Of a stretch of DNA of 62,000 nt, positions 21,827-34,979 are shown piece after piece; the first letter of the stretch is position 1, and each line of letters starts with the position of its first letter. This stretch comes from Symsagittifera roscoffensis (lineage: Eukaryota; Xenacoelomorpha; Acoela; Convolutidae). A program made the position numbers and the translations under genes. The notes beneath the pieces were generated by a model that was given only the letters and a program-made list of their open reading frames with translations, ran no database searches and was not told the DNA's origin. The stretch covers positions 28,408,599 to 28,470,598 of the forward strand of contig NC_087063.1 of NCBI RefSeq assembly GCF_963678635.1. The letters run 5' to 3'.

Positions 21827-23562
21827 TTATTCGGCTCGGGCGCTGAAATTGAACAAAATTGAATGAAACGGAGTATCTATGAACAAAAAGACAAAATTTT
21901 TGTTGTAAAGTCGAACAAAGTATGAAAAGTCGAACAAAGTCAAACGAAGTCGAACAAAGTCAAACAATGTCCGGTGAGGTAAACACAACTTGAACAAAGA
22001 CAAAGTCGGACAATGCGTGCTGTAGGCGAACAAAGTCGAATAAAGTCAAAAACCGTCCGATGAAGTCAAACAAATTCAAAAACGTTAATCAATGATATCA
22101 ATGGCTGCAATCAATAGGTTTCTAAAAAATCGTTACCAGACTCATAGTAAGTCATCTGTTTGATCCCAAAGGGCAAAATTTGGTAAAGAGTTATGCAGAA
22201 ACGTAGAAATCACTTAGAAACGTTTTAATGATTATATAAACACTGCAGTACAAATTTTTTTTCGAAAACTATGCTCTTGACGTAAAAGATGGGTTTAGTA
22301 TTGTTGTTATAAGTTTTATCTGAACCAAAACTTGAAGACACAACTTTAAACAAAAATCCACAAGCAACGTCAGTAGTCTCATAAAACTCTTCATGTCCAA
22401 ATAGAATTTTTGTATTATTTTTGATCAATTCTTTAGTCAATTTTTTGTTGATCAATGTACGCTTAAAGCCTTTGTTGTTTTAGTCAGAAAATTGGAGAAA
22501 TATTTTTTCGAAGTAAAAAATTTGGACAAAACAGCAGTTTTAGAATCAGAGTTTTGGGGAAAATTTCTACAGCTATTTTTGGTAACAAAGAGAGGGTATG
22601 TATTTTTTTTATTTTGAAAACACATTTTATTTGATTTTAATATTATGTTTTCAGCATTTTTTTTTACAAGTTCTAGAACAATTCTACTAGTATTTAAAGC
22701 AAATTTTAATTTTAGAAGATGACGTGAACAAAATATAAGCCTTGGTCGCTCCTGCTGAACAGTATGAATTTTACGCGAAGTCTTAATCACTTTTTGCGCT
22801 CGTTTCAATCTGCCAGGCTTTAAAAACCTAATTGATAAAAAAGCTGTTTTCAGAAATCACGTACAGCTATGCAGAGCTGCAAAAATTTGGAACAGATGAA
22901 ATTATTTATTATGATGCAAATTACCAATTATGCATATAGTTTGCATATAATATCAAAATAAAACGCAATATTGAGAAGAAAAAAAAATTGTCTGAAAAAG
23001 TAGCTTATGCATGCGAATGTTCTTTTTGAAACGCAACATTTGTTTTTGAAAATATATCTGTCTTCTCATAGCTTTGTTTCCTATAATAATCTAATTTAAA
23101 TTAAAGAACAGAAATAAAAAAAATCAATTGGAAATTGACGCCATAACGCTTCTTTGTTACACTGATAATATTCTACGTGAATCGACGATTCGTTGCAAGC
23201 GACAATTCACCGCAAGCGACAACTCGTAGCAATTTTAAAAAGCGACAATTCGCACCTTGCGACTATTTGTAGCAGGCAAAAATTAGAAGAAAGCTTAATT
23301 GCTAGTTAGAGAGTTAAACAAAACGCTGCATTTTGCACGACAAGTTATAGGACGGCTTTGAGAGACTAAAAATTGACGAGTGGACAATAACTATGTTAGC
23401 ACCAAATTCGAAATGAATTGAGGCGTTTTAATAGGTGCGATAAGGTAGAAAAAAAAAGATTTTGTCAATCACATCTATGAATATGATTCAAATCATATAT
23501 ATGACCTGGTTCGCAAAACGTATTGATTGAGAAGCTGAAAACTTGCAGTTCAGTTTGCTGTG
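21827..23562. repeat. Satellite unit 2
   Basis: 1736 bp. It shares AACGTTTTAATG and CTGTTTGATC with unit 3 only. On the minus strand, 22808-22452 is open for 118 codons and 22455-22225 for 76 codons (contains FGHEEFYETTDVACGF). In other units these frames are broken by homopolymer changes or a TAG, so coding is not maintained. Confidence 0.93.
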
Positions 23563-25302
23563 TTATTCGGCTCGGGCGCTGAAATTGAACAAAATTGAAT
23601 GAAACGGAGTATCTATGAACAAAAAGACAAAATTTTTGTTGTAAAGTCGAACAAAGTATGAAAAGTCGAACAAAGTCAAACGAAGTCGAACAAAGTCAAA
23701 CAATGTCCGGTGAGGTAAACACAACTTGAACAAAGACAAAGTCGGACAATGCGTGCTGTAGGCGAACAAAGTCGAATAAAGTCAAAAACCGTCCGATGAA
23801 GTCAAACAAATTCAAAAACGTTAATCAATGATATCAATGGCTGCAATCAATAGGTTTCTAAAAATTCGTTACCAGACTCATAGTAAGTCATCTGTTTGAT
23901 CCCAAAGGGCAAAATTTGGTAAAGAGTTATGCAGAAACGTAGAAATCACTTAGAAACGTTTTAATGATTATATAAACACTGCAGTACAAATTTTTTTTCG
24001 AAAACTATGCTCTAGACGTAAAAGATGGGTTTAGTATTGTTGTTATAAGTTTTATCTGAACCAAAACTTGAAGACACAACTTTAAACAAAAATCCACAAG
24101 CAACGTCAGTAGTCTCATAAAACTCTTCATGTCCGAATAGAATTTTTGTATTAATTTTGATCAATTCTTTAGTCAATTTTTTGTTGATCAATGTACGCTT
24201 AAAGCCTTTGTTGTTTTAGTCAGAAAATTGGAGAAATATTTTTTCGAAGTAAAAAATTTGGACAAAACAGCAGTTTTAGAATCAGAGTTTTGGGGAAAAT
24301 TTCTACAGCTATTTTTGGTAACAAAGAGAGGGTATGTATTTTTTTTAATTTTGAAAACACATTTTATTTGATTTTAATATTATGTGTTCAGCATTTTTTT
24401 TACAAGTTCTAGAACAATTCTACTAGTATTTAAAGCAAATTTTAATTTTAGAAGATGACGTGAACAAAATATAAGCCTTGGTCGCTCCTGCTGAACAGTA
24501 TGAATTTTACGCGAAGTCTTAATCACTTTTTGCGCTCGTTTCAATCTGCCAGGCTTTAAAAACTTAATTGATAAAAAAGCTGTTTTCAGAAATCACGTGC
24601 AGCTATGCAGAGCTGCAAAAATGTGGAACAGATGAAATTATTTATTATGATGCAAATTACCAATTATGCATATAGTTTGCATATAATATCAAAATAAAAC
24701 GCAATATTGAGAAGAAAAAAAAATTGTCTGAAAAAGTAGCTTATGCATGCGAATGTTCCTTTTGAAACGCAACATTTGTTTTTGAAAATATATCTGTCTT
24801 CTCATAGCTTTGTTTCTTATAATAATAATCTAATTTAAATTAAAGAACAGAAATAAAAAAAATCAAATGGAAATTGACGCCTTACTGCTTCTTTGTTACA
24901 CTGATAATATTCTACGTGAATCGACGATTCGTTGCAAGCGACAGTTCACCGCAAGCGACAACTCGTAGCAATTTTAAAAAGCGACAATTCGCACCTTGCG
25001 ACTATTTGTAGCAGGCAAAAATTAGAAGAAAGCTTAATTGCTAGTTAGAGAGTTAAACAAAACGCTGCATTTTGCACGACAAGTTATAAGACGGCTTTGA
25101 GAGACTAAAAATTGACGAGTGGACAATAACTATGTTAGCACCAAATTCGAAATGAATTGAGGCGTTTTAATAGGTGCGATAAGGTAGAAAAAAAAAGATT
25201 TTGCCAATCACATCTATGAATATGATTCAAATCATATATATGACCTGGTTTACAAAAACGTATTGATTGAGAAGCTGAAAACTTGGAGTTCGGTTTGCTG
25301 TG
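23563..25302. repeat. Satellite unit 3
   Basis: 1740 bp, closest to unit 2 over its left two thirds. Its end carries the TTGGAGTTCGGTTTGC variant found in units 4 and 5, which places a recombination break within the unit. Confidence 0.93.
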
Positions 25303-27042
25303 TTATTCGGCTCGGGCGCTGAAATTGAACAAAGTTGAATGAAAAGGAGTATCTATGAACAAAAAGACAAAATTTTTGTTGAAAAGTTGAACAAAGTATG
25401 AAAAGTCGAACAAAGTCAAACGAAGTCGAACAAAGTCAAAAAATGTCCGGTGAGGTAAACAAAACTTGAACAAAGACAAAGTCGGACAATGCGTGCTGTA
25501 GGCGAACAAAGTCGAATAAAGTCAAAAACCGTCCGATGAAGTCAAACAAATTCAAAAACTTTAATCAAGGATATCAATGGCTGCAATCAATAGGTTTCTA
25601 AAAATTCGTTACCAGACTCATAGTAAGTCATCTGTTTTGATCCCAAAGGGCACAATTTGGTAAAGAGTTATGCAGAAACGTAGAAATCACTTAGAAACGT
25701 TATAATGATTATATAAACACTGCAGTACAAATTTTTTTTCGAAAATTATGCTCTAGACGTAAAAGATGGGTTTAGTATTGTTGTTATAAGTTTTATCTGA
25801 ACCAAAACTTGAAGCCACAATTTTAAACAAAAATCCACAAGCAACGTCAGTAGTCTCATAAAACTCTTCATGTCCAAATAGAATTTTTGTATTATTTTTG
25901 ATCAATTCTTTAGTCAATTTTTTGTTGATCAATGTACGCTTAAAGCCTTTGTTGTTTTAGTCAGAAAATTGGAGAAATATTTTTTCGAAGTAAAAAGTTT
26001 GGAAAAAACAGCAGTTTTAGAATCAGAGTTTTGGGGAAAATTTCTACAGCTATTTTTGGTAACAAAGAGAGAGTATGTATTTTTTTTTAATTTGAAAACA
26101 CATTTTATTTGATTTTAATATTATGTTTTCAGCATTTTTTTTTTCAAGTTCTAGAACAATTCTACTAGTATTTAAAGCGAATTTTAATTTTAGAAGATGA
26201 CGTGAACAAAATATAAGCCTTGGTCGCTCCTGCTGAACAGTATGAATTTTACGCGAAGTTTTAATCCTTTTTTGCGCTCGTTTCAATCTGCCAGGCTTCA
26301 AAACTTAATTGATAAAAAAGCTGTTTTCAGAAATCACGTGCAGCTATGCAGAGCTGCAAAAAGTTGGAACACATTAAACTATTTATTATGATGCAAATTA
26401 CCAAATATGCATATAGTTTGCATATAAAATCAAAATAAAACGCAATATTGAGAAGAAAAAAAATTGTCTGAAAAAGTAGCTTATGCATGCGAATGTTTTT
26501 TTTTGAAACGCAACATTTGTTTTTGAAAATATATCTGTCTTCTCATAGCTTTGTTTCTAATAATAATAATCTAATTTAAATTAAAGAACAGAAATAAAAA
26601 AAAGCAATTGGAAATTGACGCCTTACCGCTTCTTTGTTACACTGATAATATTCTACGTGAATCGACGATTCGTTGCAAGCGACAATTCACCGCAAGCGAC
26701 AACTCGTAGCAATTTTAAAAAGCGACAATTCGCACCTTGTGACTATTTGTAGCAGGCAAAAATTAGAAGAAAGCTTAATTGCTAGTTAGAGAGTTAAACA
26801 GAACGCTGCATTTTGCACGACAAGTTATAAGACGGCTTTGAGAGACTAAAAATTGACGAGTGGACAATAACTATGTTAGCACCAAATTCGAAATGAATTG
26901 AGGCGTTTTAATAGGTGCGATAAGGTAGAAAAAAACGATTTTGCCAATCACATCTATGAAAATGATTCAAATCATAAATATGACCTGGTTCGCAAAAACG
27001 TATTGATTGAGAAGCTGAAAACTTGGAGTTCGGTTTGCTGTG
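25303..27042. repeat. Satellite unit 4
   Basis: 1740 bp. It shares AACGTTATAATG and the TTGGAGTTCGGTTTGC end with unit 5. Confidence 0.93.
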
Positions 27043-28778
27043 TTATTCGGCTCGGGCGCTGAAATTGAACAAAGTTGAATGAAACGGAGTATCTATGAAC
27101 AAAAAGACAAAATTTTTGTTGTAAAGTCGAACAAAGTATGAAAAGTCGAACAAAGTCAAACGAAGTCGAACAAAATCAAACAATGTCCGGTGAGATAAAC
27201 AAAACTTGAACAAAGACAAAGTCGGACAATGCGTGCTGTAGGCGAACAAAGTCGAATAAAGTCAAAAACCGTCCGATGAAGTCAAACATTTTCAAAAACG
27301 TTAATCAATGATATCAATGGCTGCAATCAATAGGTTTCTAAAAATTCGTTACCAGACTCATAGTAAGTCATCTGTTTTGATCTCAAAGGGCAAAAATTGG
27401 TAAAGAGTTATGCAGAAACGTAGAAATCACTTAGAAACGTTATAATGATTATATAAACACTGCAGTACAAATTTTTTTTCGAAAACTATGCTCTAGACGT
27501 AAAAGATGGGTTTAGTATTGTTGTTATAAGTTTTATCTGAACCAAAACTTGAAGACACAACTTTAAACAAAAATCCACAAGCAACGTCAGTAGTCTCATA
27601 AAACTCTTCATGTCCAAATAGAATTTTTGTATTATTTTTGATCAATTCTTTAGTCAGTTTTTTGTTGATCAATGTACGCTTAAAGCCTTTCTTGTTTTAG
27701 TCAGAAAATTGGAGAAAAATTTTTTCGAAGTAAAAAATTTGGACAAAACAGCAGTTTTAGAATCAGAGTTTTGGGGAAAATTTCTACAGCTATTTTTGGT
27801 AACAAAGAGAGAGTATGTATTTTTTTTAATTTGAAAACACATTCTATTTGATTTTAATATTATGTTTTCAGCATTTTTTTTCAAGTTCTAGAACAATTCT
27901 ACTAGTATTTAAAGCGAATTTTAATTTTAGAAGATGAAGTGAACAAAATATAAGCCTTGGTCGCTCCTGCTGAACAGTATGAACTTTACGCGAAGTTTTA
28001 ATCACTTTTTGCGCTCGTTTCAATCTGCCAGGCTTCAAAACTTAATTGATAAAAAAGCTGTTTTCAGAAATCACGTGAAGCTATGCAGAGCTGCAAAAAG
28101 TTGGAACAGATGAAACTATTTATTATGATGCAAATTACCAAATATGCATATAGTTTGCATATAATATCAAAATAAAACGCAATATTGAGAAGAAAAAAAA
28201 TTGTCTGAAAAAGTAGCTTATGCATGCGAATGTTTTTTTTGAAACGCAACATTTGTTTTTGAAAATATATCTGTCTTCTCATAGCTTTGTTTCTAATAAT
28301 AATAATCTAATTTAAATTAAAGAACAGAAATAAAAAAAAGCAATTGGAAATTGACGCCTTACCGCTTCTTTGTTACACTGATAATATTCTACGTGAATCG
28401 ACGATTCGTTGCAAGCGACAATTCACCGCAAGCGACAACTCGTAGCAATTTTAAAAAGCGACAATTCGCACCTTGCGACTATTTGTAGCAGGCAAAAATT
28501 AGAAGAAAGCTTAATTGCTAGTTAGAGAGTTAAACAGAACGCTGCATTTTGCACGACAAGTTATAAGACGGCTTTGAGAGACTAAAAATTGACGAGTGGA
28601 CAATAACTATGTTAGCACCAAATTCGAAATGAATTGAGGCGTTTTAATAGGTGCGATAAGGTAGAAAAAAACGATTTTGCCAATCACATCTATGAAAATG
28701 ATTCAAATCATATATATGACCTGGTTCGCAAAAACGTATTGATTGAGAAGCTGAAAACTTGGAGTTCGGTTAGCTGTG
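27043..28778. repeat. Satellite unit 5
   Basis: 1736 bp, closest to unit 4. The poly-A stretch is interrupted as GAAAAAAACGATTTTGCC in both units 4 and 5, which the others lack. Confidence 0.93.
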
Positions 28779-29005
28779 TTATTCGGCTCGGGCGCTGAAA
28801 TTGAACAAAGTTGAATGAAACGGAGTATCTATGAACAAAAAGACAAAATTTTTGTTGTAAAGTCGAACAAAGAATGAAAAGTCGAACAAAGTCAAACGAA
28901 GTCGAACAAAGTCAAACAATGTCCGGTGAGGTAAACAAAACTTGAACAAAGACAAAGTCGGACAATGCGTGCTGTAGGCGAACAAAGTCGAATAAAGTCA
29001 AAAAC

Positions 29006-31825
29006 CGTCCGTTGAAGTCAAACAAATTCAAAAACTGACATGGTTTGACTCAAAAAGTCGATAATAGGCATCGTGTGAACGTTTCGTCAAACACTTCGGA
29101 ACACTGTGTCGAACACTTCGGAATGGGTACTGGAACTATAAGAAGAAAAGATTGTAACGTCAGTAATTAGAAGCGGCTTATCTGGGAGCAATTGAAAGCA
29201 ATAAATAAGTATTGCTGGTTTCATAAGAAAACAATAGTAGATACTAACATTTTGAATCTGAAAAAACGATATTTTGCAAATCATGTTATTGTTACATAAG
29301 AGACATGTTGTTTAATTTTTAAAAGCCATAATACCAACAACTATAGGCTTTATTAGTTTTAAGAGACCATCCAGAATTGTAGCAGTTCAGGTTTACCGGG
29401 AGCCCATTACACAATATATTGAATAATGTAATCTGAAAACCGGTCGTTAGATGGGTGTTGAGATTTTCCAGTGCAAACCGACTTCTTAGCACATTTATTA
29501 CTTTCTACGCGACTTGATATAGCTTCACAAGCGACGATTTCCTACAAGTTACAAATTTAAAACATTTATAGAAAGCGACAGTCCACACAGAGCGACTATT
29601 TGTAGTAGGCAAAAATTAGGTTCAAGCATAATCACTAGAGAGTTCAAGAAAACGCCGAATATTGCGCGACAAAATTTAAGGCGGCTTTGAAATGAATTGA
29701 GATGAACTAAGAGGTGCGATGAGCTAACAAAAAAGATTTTGCCAGTCATATTTATGAATCTGATTGAATACATATCTCTAGATATGGTTCGCAAAATCGT
29801 ATTAATTTAGAAGCTGAAACCTTGACGTTCGAGTTGCTGTAATGTTTAATGAAACACGAGGTTCCTCAAAGAGAAACAATTTAAAACACTTTCATCTTTA
29901 GCTAGAAGATTTTCCCAAGATAGTAAAAACTTTTCGATTTTGGCTGTTGAGCTGCAGATATACTTCAATGCTATTAAGATTGCTTACTACCTTTAAAAAC
30001 ACCCTAGTTTTTCAATAAAACTTTTAGTAGCTTCTTTGATAAATAAAATGGCATATTTTTGAACAGAGTCGCTTTTTTGCTGTAAACTTGAACAAAGTCT
30101 GGGAAAATCAAGCATTTCGACTCGCGAGCGCGGCAATAAAAACTTCTCCATGAAAACAAAAGGCTCAAACTGAACCGTTTTTATTCTAGAGATGCTTAAA
30201 ATGACCCTGTAAAGCTGTTATTACCACCATCGAAGAAGAAATTCTCAAAAAATGCGGCAAATAACGTCACAAAAAATTCCATACTCGGAACAAATCAATA
30301 TTTAAGTATAAAATTTATGCACGTACCAAAATTTAATTTAAAAAAAAAATCAGAAAAAATCAAAGGTTTAAAAATTTGACTGATGCGCGTGTGTTTCTGC
30401 GGAGATAAGCGCAGGGCTCCTAATGAAATGAAAGTAAAACATCGTTTTTGTGTCTTTATTTTGAAACCAAACTATGTTTTTCGGGGAAGCTAACTAACTT
30501 TTGCCGACCACTCAATGAACCGTTTTTTAAGGTTTTTAGTGTAAAGAGAGCAAAAAGAGACGAAAAACATCTCTGGAACCTCCGCTACCAATTTAGGAAG
30601 GGAACGTAATAAATATTAAATTTCAGATAGTAAGTTAGGCACTTGCCCAAAAACAAATCTCTTCAAAGGCAACGAGCTACCAATTATGCTCCCACATGAG
30701 CAAAGGTGCTGTTGTGCTTTTTGAGTTGTCTCAGACCCTAACGGAGGATAGTTTCTTGCTTTTCGATTCCGGTAACGACGATAAAGATCGATTGCTGATT
30801 TTCGGATCGGACTGAAAATTTGAGGCATGGATATCAAACACTGTATAGCATATAGATAGAATTCTAAGCATTTCCTTCTTTATTTCACTAAACAATTTTG
30901 ATAATTGCTTTTGTGAATGTGCAAAGATTGTCCCCCTTGTCTTCTCTGTTCTGCTGAACAATCAGAACAATTTGGGTTTTCAGACAGATGAAAGATACTA
31001 GACCGAGCCTTGAACCTTCACTAATACTGCTCGATGCTGAAAAGCCACCTATTATTGTTTTTGAGAACTTCAGTGGCATCATGATTAAACTGTTTTGTCT
31101 TATTGCGCAAGCAGATTGGCCAATAAATCAAGAGGTTGGAGTCGCACCCGTTTATAGACAAAAAATATGCACAACCTTGAAACCGTTTTCCGCTCTGGCT
31201 TTCATTCCCGAGCTTGTTTTCGAAGTTGGTACCACTGCTTCATGCCGTAAAGTTTGGCCAGGAAGACAAATCCAACCTCTTCGGACTATATGAAATAATT
31301 GTAAACAACATTGGTCGGAACAATTCCTCAATAGCGCAGGGCGGCAGGACCATTCCCCATTAGTCTGTGGAAGCAATTTGAAAAAGCTAAGAATGAAAAA
31401 AAGTTCAACAACTTAGTTGATAGCTGGCACAGGATATTATAGATGGGTACGGCATGTTCTTACCCACATTTTACCATTTTATTCGTGTCTTGAGGAAAAA
31501 AACAAAACATGTCGGAAAATAATTTTGACCTCATTACTGCCGGTTAAAATGCTGCCCAGCTAGCCAAATATGAAAAATCTAACCTCACAAACTCCGATAC
31601 TAAAGCACTGAGAAAAACAGTATCATTCTGAAACAATTTGAGGACCTTTCTTTTATTTTTTTAATTTTTATTTTGAATTCAAATTTTTAATATCTTATTT
31701 TTTTATCTGATCAAAGGTTTTTGACACTACTAATTGTCAATGCTCTAGGCAGTAACGGGAAAAAATTTTTATTTAAGGAGTGGTTTATGATAGCAAGGGA
31801 TCAAATTAAACTAAAGTTAAAAATT
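29006..31825. repeat. 2.8-kb repeat unit B, copy 1
   Basis: It runs from GTCCGTTGAAGTCAAACAAA to the next occurrence of the same string near 31826 (period about 2820). It shares with the 1.74-kb satellite the head (GAAGTCAAACAAATTCAAAA) and a block near 29520-29830 (AAGCGAC, GCGACTATTTGTAG, GGTTCGCAAAA, GAAGCTGAAA). It also contains a MULE transposase remnant not present in the satellite. Confidence 0.85.
30695..31620 (+). pseudogene. Mutator-like (MULE) transposase remnant, copy 1
   Basis: Plus-strand broken frames keep the order of a metazoan MULE transposase (often paired with FLYWCH domains). LLFDSGNDDKDRLLIFGSD comes first. A frame at about 30985-31290 carries PSLEPSLILLDAEKPP (the DFE region), FSGIMIK, AQADW (usually H..QA.WR) and ALAFIPEL. 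Then comes LWKQFEKAKNEKKFNNLVDS, followed by WHRIL (31404-31439; the usual hallmark is TNN.VEGWH), and a scrap resembling ITAG-NAAQLAKYEK. The DGTFK catalytic region is unreadable. Several stops and shifts make it inactive. In active elements it cuts and pastes between long inverted repeats; those were not identified here. Confidence 0.8.
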
Positions 31826-34582
31826 GTCCGCTGAAGTCAGACAAATTCAAAAACTTACATGATATGACTCGAAAATTCAAAAACAGGCATTTTTCGACCG
31901 TTTCGGTCAAGTCATAATTCAAACACCTGAGCACTGGTAATGGAACTCAAAGAAGAAAAGATTGCAATGTCAGCATACAGAAGTGGATCATCTTGCAGCA
32001 ATTGAAAGCAATAAACAGGTTTTGCTGGTTTCATCCGAAAACATTAGTGAATCTTGACAATTTGAATTTGAAAAAATGATAACTTGCAAATCATGTTATC
32101 GTTACATAAGATGCATGTTGTTCAGTTTTAAAACGCCCATAATACCAACAATTATACACGTTATTAGATTTAAGAGATTTTATTAATTTTATTGAATAGT
32201 GTAAACAGTAAGCCAGTTTTTAGGGGGTGTTGTGATACATGATTAAGTTGTAAAAACATCAAGGGCATACCGCTTTTATAGCACATTGATTACTTTCTAT
32301 GTGAGTTGATCTCTCGTCACAAGCGACGATTCGTTGCAAGTGACAACTCGTAGTATTCATAGAAGGCGATAGTCTACACCAAGCGACTATTTGTAGTATG
32401 AAAATTTTAGATGCAAGCTTTATTGCTTTATAGAGTTCACGAAAACTATGCATATTGAGCGACGAGTTTTAGGGCGGCTTTGAGCCAATCATATCTATAA
32501 AAATGATTCAAATGAAATCTATAGATACAGTTCGCAAAATCATTTTGATTAAGAAGCTGAAAACTTGCAGTTCGGGTTGATGATTTTGGCTACTGAGCTG
32601 CAGAGCAATCATACACGTTCCTGAGGATATGTCAATGCTATTAAGATTGCTTACTTCTTTTTAAAACGCCCTTATTTTCCAATAGAATTCTGAGTTGCTT
32701 CTTTGATAAATCTTCAAGAATTTTCATGATCTTAGCAAGACTTCCACAATGACGTGCCAAATTATGGGTCAAACGAGGTTAAAGTTATCGGGATCTGAGA
32801 ATTTGAACTCGGCTGCTAAAACCGAACAAAGAATACGGAATGAAACGGAATATTTTTGAACAGATTTTTTTGCTGCAATATTTTTGATTTTTTTGCTGCA
32901 AAGTCGAACGATGTCTGTAAAAGTGGAACATTTTGACTCGCGAGCGAGTCAGAACACAACTTCTTTATGATAGCAAAAGGTTAAACATGAACCGCATTTT
33001 ATTCTGGAGATGCGTAAAATGACCCCGTAAAGCTGCCATTACCACCATCAAAGAAGAAATTCTCGAAAACACCGCAAATCGGGTCACAAAAATTCCCTAC
33101 GAGGAACAAGTCAACATTTAAGTATAAAAATTATGCACAAGCCAGAATTTATTTTTGAGCAAATTATAAAATTTCAGTAAAAATCTATCGTTCAAAAACT
33201 TGACTGATGCGCATGTGTTTGTGTGGGGACAAGTGGAGGCGCCTGATAAAGCGAGAACAAAACATCGTTGTTGAGTCTATACTTTGAAGGCCAACGATGT
33301 TTTTTAAGACCAACGATGTTTTCAATAGTTTTTGCCGACCTCTCAACGAGCCGTAAATTTTTAGGGTGAAGAAAGTAAAAAGAGAGGAAAAACAACTCTG
33401 GAACATCCGCGACCAATTTAGGTAGCTAAAGCTTTAAGATTAATTTTGAGATAGTGTGTTGGGTACTTGCCCAAAACCAAATCTTTAGATAGAACTGTTC
33501 AAGGGCAACGAACTACGAAACATGTCCCCCATGATTAAAGAAGCTGTTGTGCTTTTTGAGTTGTCTCAGACCCTAAGGTAGGATAGTTTATAGTTTATTT
33601 CTTTCGATTCCGATAACGACGATAAAGATCGATTGCTGATTTTCGGAACGGACTGAAAATTAGAAGGCGTATCGCATATTAAATAGCATATCGACGGACT
33701 TTTAAGCATTTCCTTCTTTGTTTTACCAAACAATTTTGATCCTTGCATTCAGACAGATGAAAGATACTAGACCGAGTCTCGAACCTTCACTAATACTGCT
33801 CGATATCAAAAAACCATCTATTACTGTTTTGGAGAAAAAGTTCAGTGGCCTAATGATTGAACTGTTTTTTTTCGCGCAAGCAGATTGGCGAAAAGCTCAA
33901 GACCTTGGGCAAGAACTGTTTATAGACAAAAAAAAGCACAACACTGAAATCGTTTGCCGCTCTGGCTTTCATTCCAGAGCTTGATTTCGAAGTCGGCACT
34001 ACTGCTTTATGCAGTGAAACGTCGACAGGAAGACGCTTCAACGCTTTTGGACTGCGTGAAAAATTTGGAAGCATCATTGGTCGGAACATTTCCTCAATGG
34101 CGCAGGGTGGCAAGACAATTCTCCATTAGCCTGTGGAATCTATTCGAAAAAGCAAAGAATGGGAAATAAAAGTTCAACAACTTAGTTGAGAGCTGGCACA
34201 GGATATTATAGATGAGAACGGCTTGTTCTTAACCACAATTCATCATTTTGTTCAATTCTTGAGGAAAAAACAAAACATGTCGGAAAATAATCTTCCCCTC
34301 ATTACCGTAGTTTAAAATGCTGCCCAGCTAGCCATGAATGAAAAATCCAATCTTCAATTAAACGCGATACTAAAGCACTACAAAAATCTTTATCATTCTG
34401 AAACATTTTGCGGGCCTTTCTTTCATTTTTTCTCATTTTTATTTTGAATTCAAATTTTTCATCTCCCATTTTATGATCTGATCAAAGTTTTTTACGCTAC
34501 TAGGATTCAGTGTTCTAGACAGTAACCGAGAAAATTCAACGAAGGAGTGCTTTAAGATAGCAAGGGATCAAATTATACTAAA
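31826..34582. repeat. 2.8-kb repeat unit B, copy 2
   Basis: It aligns along its whole length with copy 1: AAAGAAGAAATTCTCRAAAA at 30228 and 33050; GATGAAAGATACTAGACCGA at 30985 and 33756; GGATCAAATTA near 31798 and 34565. It diverges clearly from copy 1, unlike the much more uniform satellite units, so the duplication is older. Confidence 0.85.
33535..34390 (+). pseudogene. Mutator-like (MULE) transposase remnant, copy 2
   Basis: The same order as copy 1 in unit B copy 2. A frame at 33718-33984 has FRQMKDTRPSLEPSLILLD, LFFFAQADWRKAQDLG and a Tyr-replaced ELFIDKK. Another at 33954-34169 ends with SLWNLFEKAKNGK before a TAA. FNNLVESWHRIL follows at 34173-34208. AQADWRKAQDLG preserves the H/AQ..WRK.Q.LG signature better than copy 1 does. 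Inactive. Confidence 0.82.
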
Positions 34583-34979
34583 GAGTCATTTGAAATTGTT
34601 TTAAATTACCACGAAATAAAACCCGTATCTTCAGTTTACCATATCAAATATTAAAAGCATAATTGATCAAATGCTTTTCTTGCCTTCTAAAAAAATTAGG
34701 CTTTTCTTGCCTTCTGGCCCGTTTTCTCCGTTTTTAAAATCATCTTTGATCTCATTTTTTACAACTTTATTGAACAGTCTTACAATTTGGTGCACTTTGA
34801 ACTAACAGCTGATAAGAAAAATACATCTATGTTTAAAAAATGATGAAAAAAATTCAGAACATCAGATTGACACTTTGAAAATCAGATTGATACATCATTG
34901 TATACAATATATTTGAAAAACTAATGTGTTGTAGTTGTGCTGAATTTCGAAAAAAAAACGTGAAGTTTTATTCTTTGGG
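34583..34979. other. AT-rich spacer, nothing recognised
   Basis: No gene or clear repeat seen between unit B copy 2 and the next dispersed repeat. Confidence 0.4.

Larger units (their letters stand above)
20163..29036. repeat. 1.74-kb tandem satellite array, about 5.1 copies
   Basis: The landmark ATTCGGCTCGGGCGCTGAAA recurs at about 21829, 23565, 25305, 27045 and 28781, giving periods of 1736, 1740, 1740 and 1736. The first unit (from 20163) lacks its left edge and a 20-base piece, and the last stops after about 258 bases. Copies are near-identical with mostly point and homopolymer differences. Each unit contains a sub-repeat block of GTCGAACAAAGTC and a block of AGCGACAATTCGC. Recurrent minus-strand frames (68 codons, MFAYSTHCPTLS...) come from the GTCGAACAAA block and are not evidence of a gene. 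Confidence 0.97.

Noticed and set aside
21827-22033. A 68-codon minus-strand frame conserved in five satellite units (MFAYSTHCPTLS...)
   Set aside because: It is translated from the GTCGAACAAA sub-repeat and conserved only because the units are near-identical.
22452-22808. A 118-codon minus-strand frame in satellite unit 2
   Set aside because: Other units break it at homopolymer runs, so it is not maintained as coding.
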